Shown here: piece by piece, positions 17,980-27,125 of the stretch
Numbering within the stretch: the first letter of the stretch is position 1
How the letters are laid out: each line of letters starts with the position of its first letter
Source: Phycisphaerae bacterium
Lineage (GTDB): Bacteria; Chloroflexota; Anaerolineae; 4572-78; J111
DNA length: 64,000 bases
Direction of reading: 5' to 3'
NCBI GenBank assembly: GCA_028285035.1
Contig: JANQQF010000133.1
Coordinates: 83,622-147,621 of the forward strand
Position numbers and translations under genes: made by a program
The notes under the pieces: generated by a model
Databases searched by the model: none
What the model saw: the letters and a program-made list of their open reading frames with translations, nothing else
Told to the model about the DNA's origin: nothing

Positions 17980-20100
17980 TTAAGCAGGTAGTGCATAAAC
18001 ATGATGGTCGGTTGAGCCGATATAAACAATTCCATCCTTTATCAATGGTGAGCCAGGAATTGGCCCACCTGTCTTGAATCTCCACCGTAAGCGTTTATCT
18101 TTGCGATTAATGCTAATCACTTCTCCTGTTGTGGTCCCGAAGTAAACCGCATCTTCAGTTACAGCAGGGGTAGAGACAATGGGTGACTCAGCATTAAATT
18201 TCCAATTGACACGTCCAGACTTTGTATCAATTGCATATAAATGCTTGTCTGTTGAACCAATATAAACAATTCCTTCAAAAACAACAGGGCTAGAAATAAC
18301 CGCATTACCTGTCCGTGTTCGCCAGTTACTGTAGCCGCTTTTCGCATCAACACTGTAAATATTCCAATCAGTTGATCCAACGATAACCATACCATCGTGT
18401 AATACTGGGCTAGATGTAATCGGACGATTGGCTCTAAATTTCCAGCGAGATGCACCAGAAGAAAGATCAACGGCATATAAATGATGATCCTCACTGCCAA
18501 CATACACCAGTTCATCCCCTAGGGCGGGGCTTGACCGAATAGGCCCCATCGCCTCAAATCGCCAGATGACACGGCCAGTTTTAGTGTTGACCGCATATAA
18601 ACGGTGGTCATCGGAGCCAAAGAAGGCGTGATCATATGCCGCAACAGGAGATGATCGAATACGACCTTCTGTTGGGCAGGTCCAAATCATGCGGCCACTA
18701 TTTGTAATGGCATAAGCAACCCGATCCTCTGAACCAAAGATCAGGCGATCTTTGTAGACAGCGGGCTTTCCAGCAATTCCCCCATCGCTAGCAAATTTCC
18801 ATTTAAATTTGCCGTCCTTTAAATCAAGGGCATAGATATTATTATCATAGACCCCGACATAAAGGGTTGTATCGTCAGCCGAAGGTGCTTTACCTCGAAT
18901 CTCATCTTCGCATTTAAATTTCCAGACAGGAAGAATAGAGTCTTCTACTTCAAATTCACCCGAGAGCATCGAAGTGCCTGGGATATGTTGAGGTGGATAG
19001 CCAGGTGGCGGTTGTTGCGGATACTGTTGAGGCGGATAGCCAGGCTGAGGCGGATAACCGGCTGGCGGTTGTTGCGGATACTGTTGAGGTGGATAGCCAG
19101 GCTGAGGTGGATAACCGGCTGGTGGTTGTTGTTGTGCTGGTGGAGGTGGTGGCTGCGTCAACATTTGAGTAGCATTCGACTGAGGCGCTGCTCCCACCCC
19201 AGACGTATCATTACGTTGAGCCGCTTTCAAAGCATCTCCGAACTCTTGAGCAGTACTGTATCGCTTTTCAGGGTCATACTCTAAAGCTTTCATAATTACT
19301 ATATTGGTGGCTTCAGAGATAGAAGGATTGAGTAATCGGGCTGGTTCCTCATGAAAAGTAAATGGTGGTTCCAAACGAGGATCACGCTTTGTTAGGAGGT
19401 GGTGCATTGTAGCGCCCATTGCATAAATGTCACCCCGTGGTTCCGCCACCCCACGATACTGTTCAGGGGGAGAATATCCCTCGGTTCCAATCATTGTCCC
19501 TTTTTGACCTACCTCAAACGCCTTAGCAATACCAAAATCGATCAAAGAAATTTTATTATCGCGCCCTTTTCGAAGCATAATATTGGCAGGTTTTATGTCT
19601 CTAAACACGATGTTTTTGCTATGGAGGTATACAAGCACATCACAAACCTGAAGTGCCCAGTCAAGGACAATATCCTCTCGAATCATGCCTTCACTATTTT
19701 CAAGAACATCCTCAAGATCCTGGCCTTCAATATACTCCATAACCAAGTAACTGCGGACCGATTCGGTAAAGAAGTCGTAAATATCAGGGATACCTGGGTG
19801 CTTTAATTCAACTAAAATATTAGCTTCTCGTTGAAAACTCTCCAGAGCGACCTTACGAATCTGGGGATCAGGTGTTGTACTAATCATTTCCTTGACAGCA
19901 CATTGACGTGTAACACCCGAAAATCGTAAATCCTGAGCCAGATAAACGGCCCCCATCCCCCCGACACCTAAAACCTTGATAATTTCATATCGGCTTTGGA
20001 GAATAGCCCCCTTAGGAAGAATATTTTCATCTTGTTGTTGACTATCTCCTGAGTCTTTAGGTGACTCTGGAGTGTTTAAAAAACGTGTTTCAACTGTCAC
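17980..20100 (-). CDS. Ser/Thr protein kinase with C-terminal PQQ-type beta-propeller
   Basis: A 706-aa kinase of the PknB type without a membrane segment. The kinase domain (38-295) has the glycine loop GVGGMG (45-50), K70, FRDIKPAN (167-174, with Phe replacing His of HRD), DFG (188-190) and PPE in place of APE. A proline-rich repetitive linker (316-372) follows. Residues 385-706 carry eight or so repeats of the type VYVGSEDHHLYALD...GRVIWRF, a PQQ/PknD-type propeller probably used for sensing or docking. The start is GTG 20100 with TAGGAG before it. First gene of the phospho-signalling operon. Confidence 0.93.
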   Translation of the reverse strand: MTVETRFLNTPESPKDSGDSQQQDENILPKGAILQSRYEIIKVLGVGGMGAVYLAQDLRFSGVTRQCAVKEMISTTPDPQIRKVALESFQREANILVELKHPGIPDIYDFFTESVRSYLVMEYIEGQDLEDVLENSEGMIREDIVLDWALQVCDVLVYLHSKNIVFRDIKPANIMLRKGRDNKISLIDFGIAKAFEVGQKGTMIGTEGYSPPEQYRGVAEPRGDIYAMGATMHHLLTKRDPRLEPPFTFHEEPARLLNPSISEATNIVIMKALEYDPEKRYSTAQEFGDALKAAQRNDTSGVGAAPQSNATQMLTQPPPPPAQQQPPAGYPPQPGYPPQQYPQQPPAGYPPQPGYPPQQYPQQPPPGYPPQHIPGTSMLSGEFEVEDSILPVWKFKCEDEIRGKAPSADDTTLYVGVYDNNIYALDLKDGKFKWKFASDGGIAGKPAVYKDRLIFGSEDRVAYAITNSGRMIWTCPTEGRIRSSPVAAYDHAFFGSDDHRLYAVNTKTGRVIWRFEAMGPIRSSPALGDELVYVGSEDHHLYAVDLSSGASRWKFRANRPITSSPVLHDGMVIVGSTDWNIYSVDAKSGYSNWRTRTGNAVISSPVVFEGIVYIGSTDKHLYAIDTKSGRVNWKFNAESPIVSTPAVTEDAVYFGTTTGEVISINRKDKRLRWRFKTGGPIPGSPLIKDGIVYIGSTDHHVYALPA
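18988..19125 (-). repeat. 57-bp tandem repeats encoding a Pro-Gln-Tyr linker
   Basis: Two near-identical 57-base units and a partial third encode PPAGYPPQPGYPPQQYPQQ in the kinase linker. The unit number is likely to vary between strains by slippage. Confidence 0.85.
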
Positions 20101-20226
20101 TATACACTCCTACAAAGCATCTTTTAATAATTATATGCATCCGTGTTTTGTAATGCAACAAACAAGGGATTTATTCAGGTGAAGTAGCGGGGTTTCTTTT
20201 ATATGCATGTTCAACAAGTCTATCGA

Positions 20227-20255
20227 ATTATACTATTCCCTCTGGCTTACGTCAA
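20227..20255 (-). promoter_or_regulatory. Promoter of the kinase operon
   Basis: On the minus strand, TTGACG (20255-20250), 17-base spacer, TATAAT (20232-20227). It predicts a leader of about 120 bases before the GTG start. Confidence 0.75.
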
Positions 20256-20392
20256 CCGCATTTTTTAAACCTAGTTACCATTCTTATTCATGAGGCGTCA
20301 AAGGAAGCCAAGCCAAGATATAGTTAGTGTGACCTATGCCCTAAAATCAAGCAACTTTCTAGTTAAATTCAATCGTGATACATTTCTAACTA

Positions 20393-20420
20393 TTGTGCCA
20401 TTTTCTAATAGTGGTATAAT
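20393..20420 (+). promoter_or_regulatory. Candidate promoter for the response regulator-ppk1 group
   Basis: TTGTGC (20393-20398), 16-base spacer, TATAAT (20415-20420). The long leader that follows (about 20427-20707) has no recognised riboswitch. It contains repeated TACCTGT/TAACCTG-like words (near 20440, 20590 and 20618) of unknown meaning. Confidence 0.5.
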
Positions 20421-20707
20421 TTAGGCCACTTGCAACCGCTTGATAACCTGTGTATCACTCACCAAACAAAATTTTTTATTTTTATACTTAACCAGAATAG
20501 TCGCACCCTTTTTCACTTAAAGTAGAGCTAGACTGGTTCAAGTAAATTAGCGTGAGTCTTTGAAAATAAGTACCTAAACGGGTAAAAATTACCTGTCAAT
20601 GACCTAATTCTTGATTTACCTGTTAATAATTCGCCAAAAGCTGCCCAATTTTTATTTGCGATTACTTTTTGCGAATCACTCAAATTTCTTCTGGAGTACA
20701 AACCGCT

Positions 20708-21073
20708 ATGAAGACCATATTATGTGTTGATGATGACCCTACCCAATTGATGTTGTTAAGATTGGCTCTAACACGGGCAAACTATAAGGTTTTGGAAGCC
20801 GTGAATGGGCAGGAAGGTGTCGATTTGGCCTTGAAGCATCAACCAGATTTGATCATCATGGATTTGATGATGCCCATTATGGACGGTGCGGTAGCAGTAC
20901 AACATATCAAGCAAAATGCAAAAACGAAAGATACACCTGTTTTGATTTTATCCGCTTATGCTCGTGGGGAACAGGCAAAGCGAGCGCTGGAAGCCGGTGC
21001 GGCTGAAATGATCTCAAAGACCTTTATTCTGACAGATCTAGTGGATAAAATTAAAGGCTATTTTAAGGACTAG
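20708..21073 (+). CDS. Single-domain response regulator
   Basis: A 121-aa stand-alone receiver (MKTILCVDDDPTQLMLL, phosphoacceptor in LIIMDLMMPIMDG, then LSAYARG and SKTF). There is no output domain. ATG 20708 is preferred over an upstream in-frame TTG (20669) because the receiver fold begins there and GGAG lies 12 bases before it. It precedes ppk1 by 51 bases on the same strand, so phosphorelay control of polyphosphate metabolism is possible. No kinase is adjacent. Confidence 0.88.
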   Translation: MKTILCVDDDPTQLMLLRLALTRANYKVLEAVNGQEGVDLALKHQPDLIIMDLMMPIMDGAVAVQHIKQNAKTKDTPVLILSAYARGEQAKRALEAGAAEMISKTFILTDLVDKIKGYFKD

Positions 21074-21124
21074 TCAATTTGAAAAATTTGTGCTTCAGGG
21101 AACTACTATAGGGAGGGTAATACT

Positions 21125-23281
21125 GTGGCATTGTCATCTATTCCTGAGTCTACATCAAATGTAGCAATGGCGGATGAACAACAAAATGGAAAATTAGATC
21201 AAATCCAGGATCTGAATAATCCAGAATTATTTATTAATCGAGAGCTGAGTCTCGTTGAGTTTAATCGTCGTGTTTTAGCTGAAGCAAAAGATGAGAGTCA
21301 TCCTTTATTAGAGCGCGTTAAGTTTTTAGCGATCTATAGTTCTAATATGGATGAATTTTTCATGGTCCGAGTTGCCGGATTGATGCAACAAGTCGTTGCC
21401 GGTGTGACAAATACACCGGCAGATGGTCTGACTCCTCAACAACAACTTTCTGAAATCAGAGCACGAGTTTTGCAAAACCTCGAAATGATGTCAGGGTGTT
21501 TTGCCTCGCTTCAAAAAGAGTTGCGAAAGTCTGGGGTATATCTCCATGAGTATCATGAGCTTTCAAAATCTCAACAAAAGGCTGCTGACCAGCTTTTTCA
21601 TAACGAAATTCTGCCAATCGTAACCCCTTTAGCTTTTGATCCTGGCCGCCCCTTTCCTCACATATCCAACTTGAGTCTAAATTTAGCGGTTGTCGTCCGT
21701 GATCCAGCCAATGACGAGGAGTATTTTAGCCGGATTAAGGTCCCAAGTACACTGCCCCGTTTAATTTCAGTTCAGCCCAGTCGAAATGATGACGAGCAAA
21801 CCCATCGCTTTATCTTTATTGAAGATTTGATTTCGCATAATCTTGATGAACTATTTCCAGGGTATGACATTGTAGAGGCACATCAGTTTAGAATTACCCG
21901 CGATGCTGATATGGCGATTGAAGCTGATCAAGCTGATGATCTATTGTCGGCGATTGAAGCAACCGTACGTCGTCGTCGCTTTGGTTTTGTCGTCCGCTTG
22001 ACGGTTGGACCAAACATTTCTGAAAAAATCTTGAATCTTCTGTCTAAAAATCTTGAGGTTGGTCCAGAGGAGATTTACACAATGTCAGGCCCACTTGGCC
22101 AGAGTGGGTTGATGAGCTTATTAAAAATTGATCGGCCTGAGTTAAAGGATAAACCCTTTCAACCCATTATTCATCCACGCTTGAAGAATTTGGAGCGGCG
22201 TGAAGATATTTTTACTGTGATTCGCAAGGATGATATTCTTCTGCATCACCCGTTCTATTCATTTGTTCCTGTTGTTGATTTTCTCACTGCCGCTGCTCGC
22301 GATCCAAAAGTATTGGCTATTAAACAAACGCTATACCGGGCTGGTAAAAATTCACCGGTTGTGGCCGCTTTGATGGAGGCCATCGAGAATGGTAAACAGG
22401 TCTCTGCGTTAGTAGAGTTAAAAGCTCGGTTTGATGAGGAAAGTAATATTGGTTGGGCCAAAGCCCTTGAACAAGTTGGGGTTCACGTCGTATACGGTTT
22501 TGCTAGTTTGAAAACACACTCCAAGATTTGTATGGTGGTTCGCCGCGAAGATGATGGTCAACTAATGCGGTATATTCATCTTTCAACGGGCAATTATAAT
22601 GCAATCACGGCTCAAATTTACACAGACTTGGGTCTTTTAACCTGTAAACCTGAATTTGGGGATGATGCTACTGATTTGTTTAATGCCCTGACCGGATATT
22701 CTAAAAAGGAAGATTACAAGAAGTTTTTGGTTGCGCCCCGTACCCTGCGCCGTAATTTAGCGGCCCTTATTGATAATGAAGCTGAATTGGCCAGACAAGG
22801 GAAACCGGCCAAAATCGTCTTCCAGATGAACTCCTTGATTGACCCTGAATTTATTCAGCATCTGTATCGAGCCTCGCAGGCTGGGGTTGAAATTAACTTA
22901 ATTGTTCGTGGAATTTGTGGATTGCGTCCTGGTATTGAAGGGATTAGCGACAATATTCGCGTTATCAGTATTGTGGGGCGCTTTTTGGAACATTCACGCA
23001 TCTATTACTTCTTTAATAACGGTGACCCAACTATTTATTTAGGATCAGCTGATCTAATGCAGCGCAATTTGGATCGCCGGATTGAAACATTGTTCCCAAT
23101 AGAAGACACGGCCTTGAAAGAAGAACTTGTTGCCCTGTTGGAGATTTTATGGGAAGATAATATGAATGCCCATGAGCTGAATGCCGATGGAACTTATGCC
23201 CAGTTGTCCCCTAATACAGAGGATGAGGCATGTAACAGTCAATATGAGTTTATGATGCGGGCTAGAAATCACGCAAACTGA
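21125..23281 (+). CDS. ppk1: Polyphosphate kinase 1
   Basis: A 718-aa enzyme that polymerises the ATP gamma-phosphate into polyphosphate. N-terminal signature FINRELSLVEFNRRVL and SNMDEFFMVRVAGL; the phosphorylated catalytic histidine is H465 in LKTHSKICMVVRRE, followed by HLSTGNYN. A second phospholipase-D-like half ends with YLGSADLMQRNLDRR. The start is GTG 21125 with GGGAGGG before it. Full length for the family. Confidence 0.96.
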   Translation: MALSSIPESTSNVAMADEQQNGKLDQIQDLNNPELFINRELSLVEFNRRVLAEAKDESHPLLERVKFLAIYSSNMDEFFMVRVAGLMQQVVAGVTNTPADGLTPQQQLSEIRARVLQNLEMMSGCFASLQKELRKSGVYLHEYHELSKSQQKAADQLFHNEILPIVTPLAFDPGRPFPHISNLSLNLAVVVRDPANDEEYFSRIKVPSTLPRLISVQPSRNDDEQTHRFIFIEDLISHNLDELFPGYDIVEAHQFRITRDADMAIEADQADDLLSAIEATVRRRRFGFVVRLTVGPNISEKILNLLSKNLEVGPEEIYTMSGPLGQSGLMSLLKIDRPELKDKPFQPIIHPRLKNLERREDIFTVIRKDDILLHHPFYSFVPVVDFLTAAARDPKVLAIKQTLYRAGKNSPVVAALMEAIENGKQVSALVELKARFDEESNIGWAKALEQVGVHVVYGFASLKTHSKICMVVRREDDGQLMRYIHLSTGNYNAITAQIYTDLGLLTCKPEFGDDATDLFNALTGYSKKEDYKKFLVAPRTLRRNLAALIDNEAELARQGKPAKIVFQMNSLIDPEFIQHLYRASQAGVEINLIVRGICGLRPGIEGISDNIRVISIVGRFLEHSRIYYFFNNGDPTIYLGSADLMQRNLDRRIETLFPIEDTALKEELVALLEILWEDNMNAHELNADGTYAQLSPNTEDEACNSQYEFMMRARNHAN

Positions 23282-23303
23282 TTTGTAACACTTAGGATAA
23301 GCT

Positions 23304-23678
23304 GTGGATTTTGCAACATTATTTTTTATACATGAGCGAGTCGGAAATGCGGCTCCATTGTTTATGGGCCTTTTAGGGGCCTTAAGTCTGATCAATTATA
23401 TTCGTGGTTTGGGACTTGATGGCAATGTCATTGGGGTAATTGTGGTTGGCGAATTGATGATGATTGTTCAGGTCGCCTTAGGTCTTATTCTGTGGATTGC
23501 TGGCCCCTTTCAGGCGCATATTATTCATTTTTTATATGGTAGCCTGACCATTTTGACCTTTCCGGCGATGTGGTTTTACACGCGAGGTGAGATGGACCGT
23601 CGGGCTTCTCTTATCTGGGCACTCGTTGGTTTGTTTATGATGGGGCTTGCCCTACGGGCAATCGGAACTTCAGCATAA
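23304..23678 (+). CDS. Small integral membrane protein
   Basis: A 124-aa protein with about four hydrophobic segments (roughly 12-30, 37-60, 66-84 and 96-116) and short charged loops. The function is not recognised. GTG start with AGGA 7 bases upstream. Close spacing after ppk1 (22 bases) suggests cotranscription. Confidence 0.75.
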   Translation: MDFATLFFIHERVGNAAPLFMGLLGALSLINYIRGLGLDGNVIGVIVVGELMMIVQVALGLILWIAGPFQAHIIHFLYGSLTILTFPAMWFYTRGEMDRRASLIWALVGLFMMGLALRAIGTSA

Positions 23679-23804
23679 AAGGGTCAAAATGATTTGGTCA
23701 ATATGCCTAGACAGATATGCTACTTTATAATGCCGAGCGTTTTGCCCAAAATGTCTTATCTAACTCTGTGGTAACTTTATAATAACCTGGGAGCACCGTC
23801 CAAA

Positions 23805-24782
23805 ATGTATGGAGAAATTGCCCTTTTTAGCGGTACGGGAAATCCTGATCTAGCTAAAGAGATTAGCCAAGCTTTAGCTGTCCCTCTATGTCCTGCTGAT
23901 GTCTTTAAATTTCCCAATCAAAATATCTTTTGTCGACTGCGTACCAGTGTGCGGGCCAAAGATGTTTTTATTATTCAACCCATCTCAAACTCATACGATG
24001 AGGCGGGTACCTTGTCTTCTGTCAATGATAATTTGATGGAATTGTTGGTGATGATTGATACAGCCAAGCGTGACTCCGCAGGCCGTATTACAGCGGTCGT
24101 ACCATATTATGGGTATGGCCGAACTGATAAAAAAGATCAGCCACGGGTGCCTATTACAGCCCGTTTGGTGGCAGACCTCATTAGCACCGCTGGTGCCCAC
24201 CGCTTCTTAACCCTGGATTTGCATGCTGGACAAATTCAGGGTTTTTTTAATATTGAGGTTGATGAACTCACTGCATTTTATCTGTTAAGCGACTATATTC
24301 GGGATAAAAAAATCCCTAATGCAGTTGTAGTAGCGGGAGATATTGGGGCAACCAAACGGTCTCGTAATTTTGCCCAAGCCCTAGATTTACCATTGGCTAT
24401 CATTGAAAAGCGTCGGATTCAGCAACAGGATGGCAGTAAAGCTCAAGCCTTAAATATCATCGGTGATGTTAAAGATAAAAATTGCATTATTTTTGATGAT
24501 GAAATTGACACCGCTGGAACCATGGTTGAGGCGATGACCTTTTTGGTGCAGGAAGGGGCCAAAGATATTTATGCTTGTGTTACACACTCTGTCTTCTCCG
24601 ACCCTGCGGTGGCCCGGCTAACAGCAGCACCTGTTAAAGAAGTGGTCGTGTCCAATACAATTTCATTGCCGCCTGAAAAGCAGTTTGAAAAATTAACCCG
24701 TCTTTCGGTTGCCCCCCTATTAGCAGAAGTAATTCGCCGTATTCATCTAGGAATTTCAGTAGGTGAAATGTTCAATGAATAG
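23805..24782 (+). CDS. prs: Ribose-phosphate pyrophosphokinase
   Basis: A 325-aa enzyme that makes PRPP from ribose 5-phosphate and ATP for nucleotide, histidine and NAD synthesis. Visible motifs: the flexible loop YGRTDKKDQPRVPITA, LDLHAGQIQGFF, VVAGDIGATKRSRNFA and the PRPP-binding loop FDDEIDTAGTM. These are variants of the classical ARQDRK and DDxxDTGGT motifs, but the key residues are kept. Convergent with the transglutaminase gene; the stops are 8 bases apart with no terminator between. Confidence 0.93.
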   Translation: MYGEIALFSGTGNPDLAKEISQALAVPLCPADVFKFPNQNIFCRLRTSVRAKDVFIIQPISNSYDEAGTLSSVNDNLMELLVMIDTAKRDSAGRITAVVPYYGYGRTDKKDQPRVPITARLVADLISTAGAHRFLTLDLHAGQIQGFFNIEVDELTAFYLLSDYIRDKKIPNAVVVAGDIGATKRSRNFAQALDLPLAIIEKRRIQQQDGSKAQALNIIGDVKDKNCIIFDDEIDTAGTMVEAMTFLVQEGAKDIYACVTHSVFSDPAVARLTAAPVKEVVVSNTISLPPEKQFEKLTRLSVAPLLAEVIRRIHLGISVGEMFNE

Positions 24783-24790
24783 TCACGTTT

Positions 24791-27085
24791 TCATCCTTTT
24801 TGGTCTCTTAACTTTGATTGAATGCCGACCCGCAGGCCCTCTTTCCATCGTTCTAAAACAACAATAACCCAAACTAAAGTGAGCCGCCAACGAAGGCGTT
24901 GCCATAGCTCAATTGCCTTCGTTTGATCAATTGTATGAGCTTGTTTTTGACTGTAAAGCGATTCAACGTAAAGCTTGGTGAGTTGGACTATCTCATCAAT
25001 GGCAGGCATCAACCGAGTTTGCCAGCGGCTCTCGCTAGATATCACTGAAATTTGTGAAGTCAGTGCCGCTGCGAATTCATACGGTGTATGCTCTGGCTGT
25101 AATGACCCTTGAATCGATTTGCTCATTCGGTATAAACGTCGATTGATAACAGTAATCGCCTCTGCCGCTGTGTATTGACGTAATCGCCATACACTAAACC
25201 ACGCTAAGCCAAAACCGAGACTAATTGATAGTAATGAACTTGTGACCAATAGGCTGAGCCAGCGGGGTAACCAAGATGATGCTTCATTATTGACAAAGGC
25301 TGGACGTGTGGTGGACGGTTGAAGATCGGTTGGTTCAAATGATGGAGGGGCTTGTTGTTGGGCTGTGCTTCGATCAATGGCTGGGCGGCCTCCTGTGGGC
25401 TCAAAAGTAATCCAACCATATTCAGGGAAGTAGACCTCGACCCAAGAATGGGCCTCGGCCTCGGTCACAGTATAACGTTGGTTTTCTGAATCATACGTAC
25501 CATGTACATAGCCAATGGCTAAACGGGCGGGCAGTCCAATTGAACGGGCCAAGGTAACCATACTGGTGGCATAATAGTCGCAATACCCCTGCTGTAAATC
25601 AAATAGAAAATAATCAACAATATCCTGATCTTCGGGCGGTGGTGGTAGGTCAAGAGAGTAAGGAAAGGTGCGAAGATAGCTTTCAAGGGCTTTTGCTTTG
25701 TCGTAAGCGGTCGGGGCATTATTCGTTAGCTCGTGGGCTAAAGTAGTTACTCTATCTGGAATGGTATCTGGCAGTGCTAAATAACGGGCTTGAATTTCAT
25801 CTGGATAGGTTGTGTCTGATCGTCTTAGGTCAGCTTCAGAAAAAATTGGTAATCGGCTTTCTACTTGATAGGTTCGAGCCTCAACATTTGCTCCAAATAT
25901 ATCATTCTGGCTTCGCTGTGCTACCCTGATGTCTTGATTAGCTGTTATGACTTCACCAGTCGCGTGCAATAAATTGCTAACGTTGCCCACAACCTCTACC
26001 GTTTGATTGATAAGCTGGTACTGATCAGATAATGCCGTTGTCACAGGATCTCCTGCTTGATACAAAACCGACTCGGTCGGAGATGTGGTCCAACCTTGCC
26101 CGATGTATTGATCATAGGTGATGCTACGCCAATAATACAGCTGAGAGGCGGCCGGTGAGTCTACATCAATGACCAACATCACCTGTTCTGACAATTCAGG
26201 CCCACCCCCCAAAAGGTGACTGCGAGGTAAGCCCCCCAATCGTGCCGCATCAAAACCTACATTTTCACCCGGTTGAGACATCAAGCCCAAAGCTTGGGCT
26301 GTAGAGATAAAATGAGGCGGATTATCCCGCCAAATAAATTGCCAGATAAATTGATTGACCGATTTTAGCGGAGTAATAATGATCATTCCGGCTAAAATCA
26401 CCACGACAAGGGTAGTTGGAATAATGACTGTATAAACCTCGACACCAGCTTCATCCCAGCCTTTATAGTGTTTGTTTTGCCAGGCCCCCTCGTGAAGATT
26501 AAAGGAAACCAGACCAAGTAGTAAGATTAGTGCCCCAAGAAAAAATAGTAGCGGGGTGGGTGGTTTGTTGGTATGGGCCATCGTGATGACCAAGAGTGTA
26601 CCGGCGGGTGCTAGGGCCAGCAGAGGATTTGCTTGACGCCGCACTCCCCATCCTGCCCAAGCCGCGATACCCCACAAGAGTGAATGCCATATCGATGTGG
26701 TCACCATTGGGTCAAAATTTGGATTGTCTGACCAAAGTGCCTCAATCCACGTCGTGTAACGTGTGATGATTGTTGTCAATAGCTCAGTGAGGTTTGATTG
26801 CTCACTGGATGATAATGAGATATCGGAGCTTAGAAACGATTGACCTAAATTTAGCAACTCATTGGTTAGCGGGTCAATCTGGCTGAAAATGACAATCAGA
26901 CCCAAAACGGTTAATAAGCCAGTCACGCGCCACCCCGACCAAGATGATTTGGCCAATAGCCAACTGATGATGAGACCTAATAAGGTAATCCCAATCATCT
27001 CAATCAGAGCAAAGGTTGCGAGAACCAAACTTAATCCATTAAGAACGCTGCCCAGCGCGATGGCGACTAACAATAATAACAACAA
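24791..27085 (-). CDS. Transglutaminase-like membrane protein (TgpA type)
   Basis: A 764-aa protein. The N-terminal 240 residues hold six or so membrane segments. An extracytoplasmic region then carries a transglutaminase core: Cys in GYCDYYATSMVTLARSIG, His in EAEAHSWVEVYFPE and a later acidic residue in FEPTGG. One more membrane helix lies near 630-650, followed by a C-terminal DUF4129-like cytoplasmic tail. The start is TTG 27085 because GGAG lies 7 bases before it. It follows the DUF58 gene by 40 bases; the pairing is widespread and usually has an AAA MoxR ATPase nearby, which is missing here. Confidence 0.9.
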   Translation of the reverse strand: MLLLLLVAIALGSVLNGLSLVLATFALIEMIGITLLGLIISWLLAKSSWSGWRVTGLLTVLGLIVIFSQIDPLTNELLNLGQSFLSSDISLSSSEQSNLTELLTTIITRYTTWIEALWSDNPNFDPMVTTSIWHSLLWGIAAWAGWGVRRQANPLLALAPAGTLLVITMAHTNKPPTPLLFFLGALILLLGLVSFNLHEGAWQNKHYKGWDEAGVEVYTVIIPTTLVVVILAGMIIITPLKSVNQFIWQFIWRDNPPHFISTAQALGLMSQPGENVGFDAARLGGLPRSHLLGGGPELSEQVMLVIDVDSPAASQLYYWRSITYDQYIGQGWTTSPTESVLYQAGDPVTTALSDQYQLINQTVEVVGNVSNLLHATGEVITANQDIRVAQRSQNDIFGANVEARTYQVESRLPIFSEADLRRSDTTYPDEIQARYLALPDTIPDRVTTLAHELTNNAPTAYDKAKALESYLRTFPYSLDLPPPPEDQDIVDYFLFDLQQGYCDYYATSMVTLARSIGLPARLAIGYVHGTYDSENQRYTVTEAEAHSWVEVYFPEYGWITFEPTGGRPAIDRSTAQQQAPPSFEPTDLQPSTTRPAFVNNEASSWLPRWLSLLVTSSLLSISLGFGLAWFSVWRLRQYTAAEAITVINRRLYRMSKSIQGSLQPEHTPYEFAAALTSQISVISSESRWQTRLMPAIDEIVQLTKLYVESLYSQKQAHTIDQTKAIELWQRLRWRLTLVWVIVVLERWKEGLRVGIQSKLRDQKG

Positions 27086-27125
27086 AGGTATTGCTCCAAT
27101 ATTGCAAATGGGTTGATTTTTATAC

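Noticed and set aside
19399..19806. Open frame of 135 codons on the plus strand
   Set aside because: Antisense to the kinase domain; a by-product of its codon use.
23805..24782. Possibly inactive PRPP synthetase because of altered motifs
   Set aside because: The variants GRTDKKD and DDEIDTAGT keep the catalytic and PRPP-binding residues, as in other alternative Prs proteins.
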